Source: Devosia sp. (GTDB lineage Bacteria; Pseudomonadota; Alphaproteobacteria; Rhizobiales; Devosiaceae). Taken from it: DNA of 64,000 nt. The stretch lies in assembly GCF_017744655.1 (NCBI RefSeq), contig NZ_JAGIAW010000009.1, positions 124,001 through 188,000 of the forward strand, given 5' to 3'. Each line of letters starts with the position of its first letter. Within the stretch, counting starts at the first letter, position 1. The position numbers and the translations under genes are program-made. Shown here one piece after another: positions 25,638 through 33,987 of the stretch. The notes under the pieces are model-generated. The model saw only the letters and a program-made list of their open reading frames with translations, searched no databases and was not told where the DNA came from.

Positions 25638-26036
25638 TTATGTGCCAGAATAGACGGCGATGACGGCGTCGGTCTGCTGGCGATCGGCGCTGCCTTCGGC
25701 GCAGTCGATGCCGGCTTTTTCGACATCAGCCTTCACGGTCTCATAGGCCTTTACCGCAGTGTCACCTTCGAGATGAAATTCGCTTTCGAGCTGACGGCGA
25801 TGGGCGGCCATCGCCGTCACGCCGGGCTCGGCTACGGTGATGTTGCACAGTTCGATCGTGGCCTGGGTGGCATAGAGGCCGGTAAGAAGCTGGCCCTGCT
25901 TTGGCATGGCGTCGACGACGGCACCGGGGTCAACGGTGATGGTCGGCGCCGCTTCTGGCGCGGGCGTGGCTTCCTGTGCCAGCGGAGCGGCAATGGTCAG
26001 GGCGAGAACGGAAAGGGCGAGAGCGAAGCGTGGCAC
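25638..26036 (-). CDS. Small exported protein of unknown function
   Basis: A 132-aa protein with a signal peptide (RFALALSVLALTIAAPLAQ, cleavage about residue 20) and a mature part with two cysteines (ELCNITV and GIDCAEG). No known domain was recognised. GTG 26036 was chosen because it lies 8 bases after GGAG and begins right at the signal sequence; a TTG 24 bases further upstream is in frame. It converges with the extensin-family gene, with only 2 bases between stops. Confidence 0.7.
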   Translation of the reverse strand: MPRFALALSVLALTIAAPLAQEATPAPEAAPTITVDPGAVVDAMPKQGQLLTGLYATQATIELCNITVAEPGVTAMAAHRRQLESEFHLEGDTAVKAYETVKADVEKAGIDCAEGSADRQQTDAVIAVYSGT

Positions 26037-26093
26037 GTCGGCACTCCATGCGGGTGACAAAAGTTTCCCGCCATTCTCAGCCCGATTATGGCT

Positions 26094-26240
26094 TCAGCAC
26101 GGCGTGCAATCGGCCTTGGGGTGATGCGGGGGCAGGTCAGCCCAATCCCTGACGGTCAGGGTCGGTTCCATCGGCGACGGCATGGCGGGGGCGCTGAGCC
26201 AGGCGATAACAAGGCGCAAAAACTCGTTCAGGCGGGACAT
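26094..26240 (-). CDS. 48-aa small protein divergent from LysR
   Basis: A short gene encoding 48 residues, starting MSRLNEFLRLVIAWLSAP and ending in RDWADLPPHHPKADCTPC. The ATG at 26240 is preceded by a good CAGGAG ribosome-binding site 7 bases upstream. The N-terminal half is an amphipathic or hydrophobic helix; the C-terminal half is Pro/His/Cys-rich. From memory it recalls small DUF1127-like proteins of Rhizobiales placed next to GcvA-type LysR genes, but this is not verified. It lies 112 bases from the divergent LysR start, so it may be the regulator's target. Confidence 0.65.
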   Translation of the reverse strand: MSRLNEFLRLVIAWLSAPAMPSPMEPTLTVRDWADLPPHHPKADCTPC

Positions 26241-26260
26241 GATCGTCTCCTGTTCGCTAA

Positions 26261-26319
26261 CATTGCGGGGCGGCGTGAAGTGCCCTCACCCTGCGCTCGA
26301 TACCCCCTTCGCCGCAATG
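26261..26319. promoter_or_regulatory. Inverted repeat in LysR divergent region
   Basis: CATTGCGG (26261-26268) and CCGCAATG (26312-26319) form perfect 8-base inverted arms 43 bases apart between the 48-aa gene and the LysR gene. Two half sites at this distance could be bound by a LysR tetramer. Function is inferred from position. Confidence 0.35.
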
Positions 26320-26352
26320 GACAAGGTTTTTGGCTCGGTATAGAAAATCTAT

Positions 26353-27273
26353 ATGAGCAGTCCCTTTCCCATTCCGCTCAATGCTCTACGGGCGATCGAG
26401 ATCGTGGCGCGGGCCGGTGCGCTGGCCCCGGCTGCCGAGGAACTGGGCGTGACCGTGGGCGCGGTCAGCCAGCATCTGCGGCGGGCCGAGGAGCGGCTGG
26501 GAATGGAGCTCTTTGCGCGCACGCCCCAGGGGCTCAAACCCGTCCCGGAACTCATTGAAATCTTGCCGCAGCTTTCTGCTGGTTTCGCCTCCCTGCGCGA
26601 TGGGCTGGCGACGCTGACCGGCGCGCATGAAGGCGTGCTCAATGTTACCGTCGGCAGTGTGTTCGCCTCGCGCTGGCTGATCTGGCGGGTCAACAAATTC
26701 TCTTCACGTCATCCGGGGCTCGAGGTGCGGCTGACAGTGACCAGCGCCATGCTGGACCTGACGCGGCCGGATCTTGATTGCGGCATTCGCTTTGGCGATG
26801 GCCATTGGCCGGGCGTGTCCCTCAGCCTGATCGGCGGGCAGGAATTTCAGCCCGTCTGCGCGCCCGAATTTTTGCGGCGTTTCCCCGATATGTCCGACCT
26901 TACAAAAATTCCCGTGATCGCGGACCAGACGAGCATGCTCGATTGGCCGGTCTGGCTTGGCGCCGCCGGGTTCGATCCCGGCATGAAGCTTTCTGGGCCC
27001 GTCTATTCCGATGCGTCGCTGGCTTTCGATGCGGCCATTTCCGGCCAGGGCATTCTGCTGGCGGCCGACATGATGAGTGCCGATGCGGTATGCGACGGGC
27101 GGCTGGTGCGGCCCTTTGAAAAGCCGGTGCAGGGCGCGCATGGCTACTATCTCGCCACCGCCAGGGGTCGGCGCGAATCCAAAAAGCTAAAACTGTTTCG
27201 TGACTGGCTGGCCGAAGAAGTGCCGGCCAGCGCCAGAGGCTATCTGTTCCAGTCCCAGCCGGACGCCAGCTAG
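26353..27273 (+). CDS. LysR family regulator (GcvA-like)
   Basis: A 306-aa LysR-type regulator. The N-terminal winged helix-turn-helix begins PLNALRAIEIVARAGALAPAAEELGVTVGAVSQHLRR, the pattern of the GcvA/AmpR subgroup (SQHLRRAEERLGMELF). The substrate-binding domain covers residues 90-300. It is followed after 38 bases by a D-amino-acid dehydrogenase-like gene on the same strand and faces the 48-aa gene; either may be its target. Confidence 0.9.
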   Translation: MSSPFPIPLNALRAIEIVARAGALAPAAEELGVTVGAVSQHLRRAEERLGMELFARTPQGLKPVPELIEILPQLSAGFASLRDGLATLTGAHEGVLNVTVGSVFASRWLIWRVNKFSSRHPGLEVRLTVTSAMLDLTRPDLDCGIRFGDGHWPGVSLSLIGGQEFQPVCAPEFLRRFPDMSDLTKIPVIADQTSMLDWPVWLGAAGFDPGMKLSGPVYSDASLAFDAAISGQGILLAADMMSADAVCDGRLVRPFEKPVQGAHGYYLATARGRRESKKLKLFRDWLAEEVPASARGYLFQSQPDAS

Positions 27274-27311
27274 GCGCGCTGCGGGGCCGGAAATTCGTCA
27301 AGGAGGCGAAT

Positions 27312-28565
27312 ATGCAAGACGTCCTGATCCTTGGAGCCGGCATTGTCGGCATTTCTACCGGGATCCATCTGCTCAAGCGCGGGCGCAGCGTTACCCTGGT
27401 CGACAAGAACCAGCCCGGCCACGAAACCTCCTATGGCAATGCCGGTATCATCCAGCGCGAAGGGGTGCGGCCGCACGCTTTTCCGCGTGATCTGCATACG
27501 CTGATGCAGGTGGGGCTGCATCTCTCGACCGCTGCGCGCTATGAACCGATGGCTTTGCCGCGCCTCGCGCCGCCCCTGCTGAAATATTGGTGGGCCTCCT
27601 CGCCCGAACACTATCGGCAGGTGGTGCAAAGCTATGCGCCGCTGATTGCCCGCTCTATCGACACCCATGCCGAACTGATCGCGGAGGCAGGGCCGGATGC
27701 TGAAAAGCTGATCTCCAAAAAGGGCTGGTACCTGGTGTTCCGCACGCTCGAAAAGCTGCAGCGCGAGGCGGCCAAGGCGGAAGAGGATCGGGCACGATTC
27801 AATATCCATCACGAGGTAGTGGACTGGGCCGGATTGAAGGCGCTGGAGCCGAGCCTGATCGGTGGTCTCGCCGGTGGCATTCACTGGACCGATCCCTGGA
27901 CCGTCACCGATCCGGGCGGGCTGGTGACGCAATATTTCAAGCTCTTTGAAAAGCTCGGCGGCACCTTCGTGTCGGGTGAAGCCTCGGGGCTGACGCAGGA
28001 CGGGTCGAACTGGCAGACGCGCGTTGGCGGCACGCTCCATAGCGCCAAGCAGGCCGTAATCGCGCTCGGGCCATGGGCACCGGAAGTGCTCGACAAACTG
28101 GGCTATCGCCTGCCGCTTTTCGTCAAGCGCGGCTATCACATGCACTACAAACCAGCTGAAGGCGCGGCGCTCAATCACCTGCTGCTCGATGCCGAAGTGG
28201 GCTATGTGCTGGCGCCCATGGTGCGCGGCATTCGTCTGACGACGGGCGCGGAATTTAACCTCCGCGATGCGGCGCCGACCCCGGTGCAGCTCGGCAAGGC
28301 GGAAGCCGCGGCCAAGGAAGTGTTCCCGCTGGGCGAACGCGTCGATCCGCAACCGTGGAAAGGGGCGCGGCCTTGTACGCCGGACATGATGCCGATCATT
28401 TCCAGGGCGCCGAAGCATGATGGGCTTTATGCCGGGATTGGGCATGCCCATCACGGTTTCACGCTGGGTCCGGCAACGGGCGAGCTATTGGCGCAGATGA
28501 TGACCGGCGAAGCGACGGCGATCGATGTGAAGCCGTTCCGGATGGGGAGATTTCTCGGGCATTGA
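27312..28565 (+). CDS. D-amino acid dehydrogenase-like FAD oxidoreductase
   Basis: A 417-aa DadA/DAO-family flavoenzyme that probably oxidises a D-amino acid (or sarcosine-like amine) to the 2-oxo acid. The FAD motif ILGAGIVGISTGIHLLKRG (residues 5-23) is followed by the GHETSYGNAG segment typical of DadA; the C-terminal GIGHAHHGFTLGP segment closes the FAD site. A strong AGGAGG ribosome-binding site precedes ATG 27312. It is likely co-transcribed with the LysR gene. No racemase or amino-acid transporter is adjacent. Confidence 0.87.
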   Translation: MQDVLILGAGIVGISTGIHLLKRGRSVTLVDKNQPGHETSYGNAGIIQREGVRPHAFPRDLHTLMQVGLHLSTAARYEPMALPRLAPPLLKYWWASSPEHYRQVVQSYAPLIARSIDTHAELIAEAGPDAEKLISKKGWYLVFRTLEKLQREAAKAEEDRARFNIHHEVVDWAGLKALEPSLIGGLAGGIHWTDPWTVTDPGGLVTQYFKLFEKLGGTFVSGEASGLTQDGSNWQTRVGGTLHSAKQAVIALGPWAPEVLDKLGYRLPLFVKRGYHMHYKPAEGAALNHLLLDAEVGYVLAPMVRGIRLTTGAEFNLRDAAPTPVQLGKAEAAAKEVFPLGERVDPQPWKGARPCTPDMMPIISRAPKHDGLYAGIGHAHHGFTLGPATGELLAQMMTGEATAIDVKPFRMGRFLGH

Positions 28566-28574
28566 GAGTGGCGG

Positions 28575-28705
28575 AAGGCCCCCTCACCCGCCGCTGTGCG
28601 GCGACCTCTCCCCCAGAGGGAGAGGTGTCGCTCCGCGACTTTGGCACCCTCCCACCTCTCCCTTCGGGGGAGAGGTCGGCCCGTAGGGCCGGGTGAGGGG
28701 GCCTT
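28575..28705. repeat. Paired palindromic repeat (family C, copy 1)
   Basis: Outer arms AAGGCCCCCTCACCC (28575-28589) and GGGTGAGGGGGCCTT (28691-28705) are perfect inverted repeats. Inside are two more hairpins with CCTCTCCC/GGGAGAGG stems. It fills the gap between two convergent genes and nearly touches the stop of the small membrane protein gene. A close copy is at 35040-35169. Confidence 0.9.
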
Positions 28706-28708
28706 ACC

Positions 28709-28948
28709 CTAACCCAGCGCCACCACTGCAATCACCCCGCAGACAAAACCAATCGCGACGAGCAGGGCGACGTTGAGTGCCCTGCCTCTGCCCGGCCTCG
28801 CAAAGGGCAACGGCGTCTTGCCCTTCTCCCGTGGCGCGCCCGCCCTGAGCCGCTCAGGCGCGCCCCATTTCAGCCGGCGGAACGCATAGACGTTCGAGCG
28901 CCGTCTCTGGGCTTCGAGCGTTGCGTGATCTGGCTTGTCGCTGGACAT
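28709..28948 (-). CDS. Small single-span membrane protein
   Basis: A 79-aa protein with a basic, Arg-rich cytoplasmic N-terminus (about 58 residues) and one C-terminal membrane span (NVALLVAIGFVCGVIAVVAL). No family was recognised. The ATG at 28948 was chosen because GGGA lies 7 bases upstream; an ATG six bases further up is also in frame. Its stop lies 3 bases beyond the family C repeat. It is divergent from mbfA. Confidence 0.6.
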   Translation of the reverse strand: MSSDKPDHATLEAQRRRSNVYAFRRLKWGAPERLRAGAPREKGKTPLPFARPGRGRALNVALLVAIGFVCGVIAVVALG

Positions 28949-29064
28949 GGTCATTCCCGGTTGAGCCAAGGCAGATGGGGATGCGCCGGCCCCATCACAA
29001 TGGCAGAGCCGGCAAAGCGGGAAAGAACGTTAACGTCGCAGCGTGAAATGCCTCTTGCTCACAA

Positions 29065-29081
29065 ATTAGAATGGTTCTAAA
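29065..29081 (+). promoter_or_regulatory. Irr-type iron control element, site 1
   Basis: The 17 bases ATTAGAATGGTTCTAAA match 16 of 17 positions of the rhizobial iron control element (TTTRGAAYRRTTCYAAA) bound by Irr. The site lies 36 bases upstream of the mbfA start. Irr repression of mbfA at low iron is known in Bradyrhizobium and Agrobacterium. Confidence 0.82.
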
Positions 29082-29086
29082 CATTT

Positions 29087-29103
29087 ATTGGAACCATTCT
29101 AAT
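29087..29103 (+). promoter_or_regulatory. Irr-type iron control element, site 2
   Basis: ATTGGAACCATTCTAAT is a second match to the iron control element (three mismatches). Together with site 1 it makes a perfect 13-base inverted repeat (29065-29077 with 29091-29103), so the two sites are mirror images. It ends just ahead of the mbfA ribosome-binding site, where a bound repressor would block transcription. Confidence 0.7.
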
Positions 29104-29116
29104 CTATGAGGCGGGC

Positions 29117-30097
29117 ATGTTTACCCTCTGGCCGGACAATAGACGCGATTTCGCGACGCTTTCGGAACGTGAAATCCTGTCTCTGGCGATTGCTGCCGAG
29201 GAAGAGGACGGGGGCATCTATTCGGAACTGGCAACGCGGCTCGGCGAGACCTATCCCGGAACGGCGGCGCTGCTCGAAGCCATGGCCGCGGAAGAAGATG
29301 ACCATCGTCGGCGGCTGCTCGATATCTATGTCGATCGGTTCGGCAAGCGCCTGGTGCCGATCCGCCGCGAACATGTGCGCGGCTTTCTCAATCGCAAGCC
29401 GGTGTGGCTGCTCAAGACGTTGACGCTCGAACAGGCGCGCCAGCAGGTCTGGGAAATGGAGGAGAGCGCCTACCATTTCTATATCGAGGCGGCAAAGCAG
29501 GCCAATGACGTTGGCATCCGCAAGCTGCTCGGCGATCTCGCCCGGGCCGAGCGCGGCCATGCGGCGACGGCCACCAAACTCGACGAAAAGCTGCTCGGTC
29601 AGGAAGGCCATGATACCGAGAAGGACGAGGCGCATCGCCAGTTCCTCCTCACCTATGTGCAGCCGGGCCTTGCCGGACTGATGGATGGTTCTGTCTCGAC
29701 GCTGGCCCCCGTCTTTGCTGCTGCCTTCGCCACGGGCGATACGCACCAGACTTTTCTGGTCGGTCTCGCCGCCGCGGTGGGTGCAGGCATTTCCATGGGC
29801 TTTACCGAAGCCGCCTCGGACGATGGCAAGCTGACTGGGCGTGGTTCGCCGATCAAGCGCGGTTTTGCCGCCGGGATCATGACCGCGGTGGGTGGGCTTG
29901 GGCATGCGCTGCCCTATCTGATCCACGATTTCTGGACGGCGACCTTCATTGCCGGCGTGGTGGTTCTGCTCGAACTCTGGGCGATTGCCTTCATCCAGAA
30001 GCGTTATATGCAGACCCCGTTCTGGCGGGCGGTGCTGCAGGTGGTGTTCGGTGGCGCGCTGGTTTTTGCTGCGGGTGTGTTTATCGGCATGGCTTAG
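29117..30097 (+). CDS. mbfA: Membrane-bound ferritin MbfA (iron exporter)
   Basis: A 326-aa fusion of an N-terminal ferritin-like (erythrin) domain and a C-terminal VIT1/CCC1-type membrane domain. Di-iron ligands are visible in AAEEEDGG, AAEEDDHRRR, MEESAYHFY and ARAERGHAAT; the membrane part (about 175-326) has five spans, with MDGSVSTLAP and GFTEAASDDG as VIT1 hallmarks. MbfA exports iron and protects against iron and peroxide stress. ATG 29117 follows GAGGCGGG. Two Irr-type boxes upstream indicate repression at low iron and expression when iron is plentiful. Confidence 0.94.
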   Translation: MFTLWPDNRRDFATLSEREILSLAIAAEEEDGGIYSELATRLGETYPGTAALLEAMAAEEDDHRRRLLDIYVDRFGKRLVPIRREHVRGFLNRKPVWLLKTLTLEQARQQVWEMEESAYHFYIEAAKQANDVGIRKLLGDLARAERGHAATATKLDEKLLGQEGHDTEKDEAHRQFLLTYVQPGLAGLMDGSVSTLAPVFAAAFATGDTHQTFLVGLAAAVGAGISMGFTEAASDDGKLTGRGSPIKRGFAAGIMTAVGGLGHALPYLIHDFWTATFIAGVVVLLELWAIAFIQKRYMQTPFWRAVLQVVFGGALVFAAGVFIGMA

Positions 30098-30114
30098 GGT
30101 TTGTGGGTTTAACT

Positions 30115-30217
30115 CCACCTAGCCTCCCCCTGGTAGGGGGAGGGGATCTGCCGGTGGCTCACCGTCATCAAGACAAACTCGATGCGTTCCTCCCCCTACC
30201 AGGGGGAGGCTAGGTGG
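30115..30217. repeat. Perfect 29-base inverted repeat between convergent genes
   Basis: The 29-base arms at 30115-30143 and 30189-30217 are perfect reverse complements separated by 45 bases. Each arm also contains its own hairpin (CCTCCCCC and GGGGGAGG). It lies between the convergent mbfA and GMC oxidoreductase genes and ends 5 bases before the latter's stop, so it can serve as a two-way terminator. Confidence 0.9.
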
Positions 30218-30221
30218 GGGT

Positions 30222-31835
30222 CTACCGCCCGGCCAATAAACTCGCCGCCTTCGACCCAATCGCCATGGCCGGGGCATTGGTGTTCCCCGAAACAATCTGC
30301 GGCATGATTGAGCAATCGATCACGCGCAGGCCGTCGATCCCCCGCACCTTCAGTTCCGCATCGACGACGGCCGTCGGATCATCATCGCGCCCCATGCGCA
30401 GCGTGCCGACGGGGTGGTAGTTGGTTTTGACGGTTTGCCCACAATAGCGGTTGAGCGCTTCGGGATCGTCCATCACGGCCTGGCCGGGCAGCAGTTCGGT
30501 ATCGATCTTGTCCGCCAATGGCGCTGATTTCAGCAGTTTTCGCGCTTCGTGGAGGGCCGCGATGGTCAGGCGGAGATCGTCGGGATGCCCGAAGAAATTG
30601 CAATCGACCACCGGTTGATCCTCTGGATTGGCCGAGCGCAGGGTGACGCTGCCGCGCGCCTTGGGGCGGAGGAGGCAGGAGGTGAAGGTGACGCCATAGG
30701 TGGGCTTGGCCGCCGAGACGTCGCGGTCGAGATAGACGATGGGTGCGCAGTAGAGCTGGATGGTCGGGCGGCTGCCGCCATCGGGGTCGAAGAACAGGCA
30801 GGCCTCGATGCCGGTCGTGGTGACGGGACCCGAATTGGTGAGGAGATATTGGAGGCCGTTGCGGATCATGTTCCAGCCGCGGTCCTGCCCAAAATAGCCG
30901 GACTTGCCCTTGGTGGTGGCGATGACGGGGACCTCGTGATGGTCCTGCAAATTCTGGCCGACACCGGCAATGTCGGCGACGACATCGATCCCGTGCTGGC
31001 GCAGGTGCTCGGCAGGGCCGATGCCGGACAGCATCATCAGCTTGGCGCTATTATAGGTGCCGGCGCCGACCAGCACTTCGCGTTCGGCGCGGACGGTGTG
31101 GCTCTCGCTATCCCGAGTGTAGGCGACGCCGGTGGCGCGGCCATTTTCGACCAGAATGCGCTCGACGCGGGCGCCGGAAATGATGGTCAGCTTGCCGTCT
31201 GATTTCAGCGGATCGAGGAAGGCTTTTATCGCGTCCGAGCGCTCCTTGTAGCGGCCCCATTGCCCATAAGTGTGCTGCATGATGCCGACGCCGAACTGGG
31301 TCGCACCGTTGAAATCGGGATTGGCTTTGTGGCCGAGGGCCTGTGCCGCAGCGATGAAATCGTGGGTCGTCTGCGTCGTATAGCCGGGGTCGGAGACGCG
31401 GAGGGGCCCTCGACTGCCGTGGAAGCTGTCGTGGAGACGCGCATTGTCTTCCACGGCCTTGAAGTGGGGTAGTATGGCATCATAGGACCAGCTCGGGTCA
31501 TTGCCGAGGCTTTGGGCCCAGCCGTCATAGTCCTCCTTCTGGCCGCGCATATAGACCATGGCATTGACCGAGGAGCCACCGCCCAGAACCTTGGCCACCG
31601 GCACGATGGGTGCGCGGCCGCCGAGCTGGGGCTGCGGCACGGTCTTGTGCATTTCAAGGAACGTGTCCTGGCCCAGATATTTCATATAACCGGCGGGCAT
31701 CGCCATGATGCGATTGGTGCGGGCGCGGCCGCGCTCCAGCATCAGGACGGAAAAGCCGAACTCTTTCACAAGGCGCCAGGCCGTGACCGAGGCGGCCGAG
31801 CCGCCGCCAGCAATGATGAAGTCATATGGGGGCAT
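30222..31835 (-). CDS. GMC-family oxidoreductase (choline dehydrogenase-like)
   Basis: A 537-aa flavoenzyme of the glucose-methanol-choline family that oxidises an alcohol substrate with FAD. The FAD motif FIIAGGGSAASVTAWRL is at the N-terminus; GMC signature 1 includes GGGSSVNAMVYMRGQ; signature 2 is SGIGPAEHLRQHGIDV. The catalytic His is in NYHPVGTLRMG and the C-terminal NTNAPAMAIGSKAA is present. The gene follows a LysR gene by 22 bases on the same strand and is likely its target, but the substrate is unknown. Confidence 0.92.
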   Translation of the reverse strand: MPPYDFIIAGGGSAASVTAWRLVKEFGFSVLMLERGRARTNRIMAMPAGYMKYLGQDTFLEMHKTVPQPQLGGRAPIVPVAKVLGGGSSVNAMVYMRGQKEDYDGWAQSLGNDPSWSYDAILPHFKAVEDNARLHDSFHGSRGPLRVSDPGYTTQTTHDFIAAAQALGHKANPDFNGATQFGVGIMQHTYGQWGRYKERSDAIKAFLDPLKSDGKLTIISGARVERILVENGRATGVAYTRDSESHTVRAEREVLVGAGTYNSAKLMMLSGIGPAEHLRQHGIDVVADIAGVGQNLQDHHEVPVIATTKGKSGYFGQDRGWNMIRNGLQYLLTNSGPVTTTGIEACLFFDPDGGSRPTIQLYCAPIVYLDRDVSAAKPTYGVTFTSCLLRPKARGSVTLRSANPEDQPVVDCNFFGHPDDLRLTIAALHEARKLLKSAPLADKIDTELLPGQAVMDDPEALNRYCGQTVKTNYHPVGTLRMGRDDDPTAVVDAELKVRGIDGLRVIDCSIMPQIVSGNTNAPAMAIGSKAASLLAGR

Positions 31836-31857
31836 AATATCTCCTCTTGCGAGGAGA

Positions 31858-32787
31858 TTAGGTGGGGGAAAGCAGGTCTTCTAGTCGGCTATCGAGGATT
31901 GTGCCAACTCGCGCACATTCGACGGCAATTTCCCGGATGAAATCGACCAGCATCGGCCGCTCCAGTGCTGCGAGCGAACGCACCACCATGGCGGTATCGC
32001 GATGGAGGGGCTCCACATCGGCCGGCAGGATTTCGACGAGGCGCCCGGCGGCGATGTCGTCGGCCACAGCCGAATTAACGAAAAAGCCGATACCTTCGCC
32101 CTTGATGGCTAGGCGTCGTGCCGGCCCGGTGGGCAGTTCGACGCTGGTGGGCGCCCGCCGGGTCAGCGCGGTGGAAGCTTCGGGCGCCACCTGCCACCAG
32201 ATCAGCGAAATGACGCGCGGTACGAGCGCCAGCACTTCTTCGATCTCGGGCGTGGTGCTGAGCTTTGCCGCCTTGTCGGCGGAAATGACGAGAGGTACGC
32301 GCTCGCGCATCGTAAGAAGCGGCACGAGATCGACGGCGAGCGGTTCGAGATTGGGCCAGCAGAGGATGCCCAGCTCGGATTCGCGCTCATGCAGCATTTC
32401 GGCGATCTGCGCCTGCCGGCCCTCGTTCACCACCACATCGACCGCCGGATACTTTTCCTGAAAGCGCAGGAGGCTTTCGGTGATGAGCGGGGAGACTAGA
32501 CTGCGAAGCGACGCTATGGCGATGCGGCCGCGCTCGACTCGGCGTAGCGCTTCGCGCGCCTCCTGCGCCGTACCGATGATGCGGCGGGCAAAGGGCAGGA
32601 AGGTCATGCCCTGGTCGGTGAGAGTTACCGTGCGGCCGCGCACGAAGAGGGTAACGCCCAACAGTTGTTCCAGCGCCCGCATCCGCATTGAGGCGGTGGC
32701 CTGGGTAATGTTCAGATAGGCCGCCGCCTTGGTAAAACTCTGCTCGCGAACGATGCGGTCAAAAGTGCGAAGCTGATCGAGGTCCAT
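31858..32787 (-). CDS. LysR family transcriptional regulator
   Basis: A 309-aa LysR-type regulator with an N-terminal helix-turn-helix (QSFTKAAAYLNITQATASMR, residues 16-35) and a substrate-binding domain (about 90-295). It is transcribed in the same direction as, and just upstream of, the GMC oxidoreductase gene. LysR genes are more often divergent from their target; here an operon is implied by the 22-base gap. The effector is unknown. Confidence 0.9.
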   Translation of the reverse strand: MDLDQLRTFDRIVREQSFTKAAAYLNITQATASMRMRALEQLLGVTLFVRGRTVTLTDQGMTFLPFARRIIGTAQEAREALRRVERGRIAIASLRSLVSPLITESLLRFQEKYPAVDVVVNEGRQAQIAEMLHERESELGILCWPNLEPLAVDLVPLLTMRERVPLVISADKAAKLSTTPEIEEVLALVPRVISLIWWQVAPEASTALTRRAPTSVELPTGPARRLAIKGEGIGFFVNSAVADDIAAGRLVEILPADVEPLHRDTAMVVRSLAALERPMLVDFIREIAVECARVGTILDSRLEDLLSPT

Positions 32788-32875
32788 TGGATTGGCTTAT
32801 GCAAGAGCGGTCAATAAGCCGGAATATGGTCTGTCACATAGAACATGTCTATGCGTTGAATGGCGCAGATGACGC

Positions 32876-33916
32876 TCAGTCGTCGGTATTGCGCGCCCGG
32901 GATTCCTCGGCCAAAGCTTGCTTCCGCGCCTTGGCTTTTGCGGCGATTTCAGCCACGGCGTCGCCGAGATGCGCCGTGCCCCGCTTTTTGGCGAGGTCCA
33001 TCTGCTTCTGCCGCTCGGCTGCCGCTTCGTGCTTGGCCGTGTCGTCTGCGCAATAGGGGCAGGAGAGGCCTTCGGCGAAGTCTTTGTGCTGGCGGTCGGC
33101 TTCGGTCAGCGGATGGCGGCAGGCGCGGCAGAGGGTGGCGTCGCCGAGTTCGAGGCCATGGCCGACCGAGACGCGCTCGTCGAACACAAAGCATTCGCCG
33201 GCAAAGCGGCTTTCTTCCTTGGGGGTCACCTCAAGATATTTCAGAATGCCGCCCTTGAGGTGAAACACTTCCTCAAAGCCTTGGCTCAACAGGTAGGACG
33301 AGGCCTTTTCGCAGCGGATGCCGCCGGTGCAGAACATGGCGACCTTCTTGTCCCGCGCGGGGTCGAGGTTCTTGGCGACATAATCCTTGAACTCGACAAA
33401 GCTTGCGGTTTTCGGATCGAGCGCGCGCTGGAAGGTTCCCAAGCCGACTTCGTAGTCGTTGCGGGTATCGACCAGCACCACATCGTTGCGGTCGATCAGC
33501 TCGTTCCAGTCCTCGGGTTCGACATAGGTGCCGACCTGTTTGGAGGGATCGGCCTCGGGCGCGCGCAGGGTGACGATTTCGGGCTTGAGCCGGACCTTCA
33601 TGCGCAGGAACGGCGCGGTGTCGGCGAAGGAATATTTGGTCTCGGCGCCGAGGAGGCGCATGCCGAAGGGGCCGGAGACAAACAGGAAATCACTGAGCGC
33701 GTCGATCGCGTCGGGCGTGCCGGCCACGGTGCCGTTGATGCCCTCGGGGGCAAGGATGAGCGTGCCCTTGATGCCGGACGCGCAGCAGAAGGCGGCGAGC
33801 GGCGTTTTCAGCGCTTCGGCATCGGGCAGCGAGGCGAATTTGTAGATCGCCATCACCTTGTATGGATGATTGTCCTGTTGCACAGTAGTGGCAGATTTCG
33901 GGTTGAGCGCGGTCAT
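32876..33916 (-). CDS. trhO: tRNA uridine(34) hydroxylase TrhO
   Basis: A 346-aa rhodanese-family protein (formerly UPF0176/YceA) that makes 5-hydroxyuridine at position 34 of tRNAs. An N-terminal acylphosphatase-like part (GIKGTLILAPEGINGTVAG) precedes the rhodanese domain with the active loop FCTGGIRCEKASSYL. The C-terminus carries a zinc-like cluster (CRACRH and CPYC) and a basic tail. The start at ATG 33916 is uncertain; MAIYKFASL at 33853 is an alternative. It is divergent from the YghZ-type gene. Confidence 0.92.
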   Translation of the reverse strand: MTALNPKSATTVQQDNHPYKVMAIYKFASLPDAEALKTPLAAFCCASGIKGTLILAPEGINGTVAGTPDAIDALSDFLFVSGPFGMRLLGAETKYSFADTAPFLRMKVRLKPEIVTLRAPEADPSKQVGTYVEPEDWNELIDRNDVVLVDTRNDYEVGLGTFQRALDPKTASFVEFKDYVAKNLDPARDKKVAMFCTGGIRCEKASSYLLSQGFEEVFHLKGGILKYLEVTPKEESRFAGECFVFDERVSVGHGLELGDATLCRACRHPLTEADRQHKDFAEGLSCPYCADDTAKHEAAAERQKQMDLAKKRGTAHLGDAVAEIAAKAKARKQALAEESRARNTDD

Positions 33917-33987
33917 GGCGCGCTCATACCACTGGCCGGGCCCGACGTCACGGGCGGCCGCAAGCAAGACATCGGGAGGACTATTCT

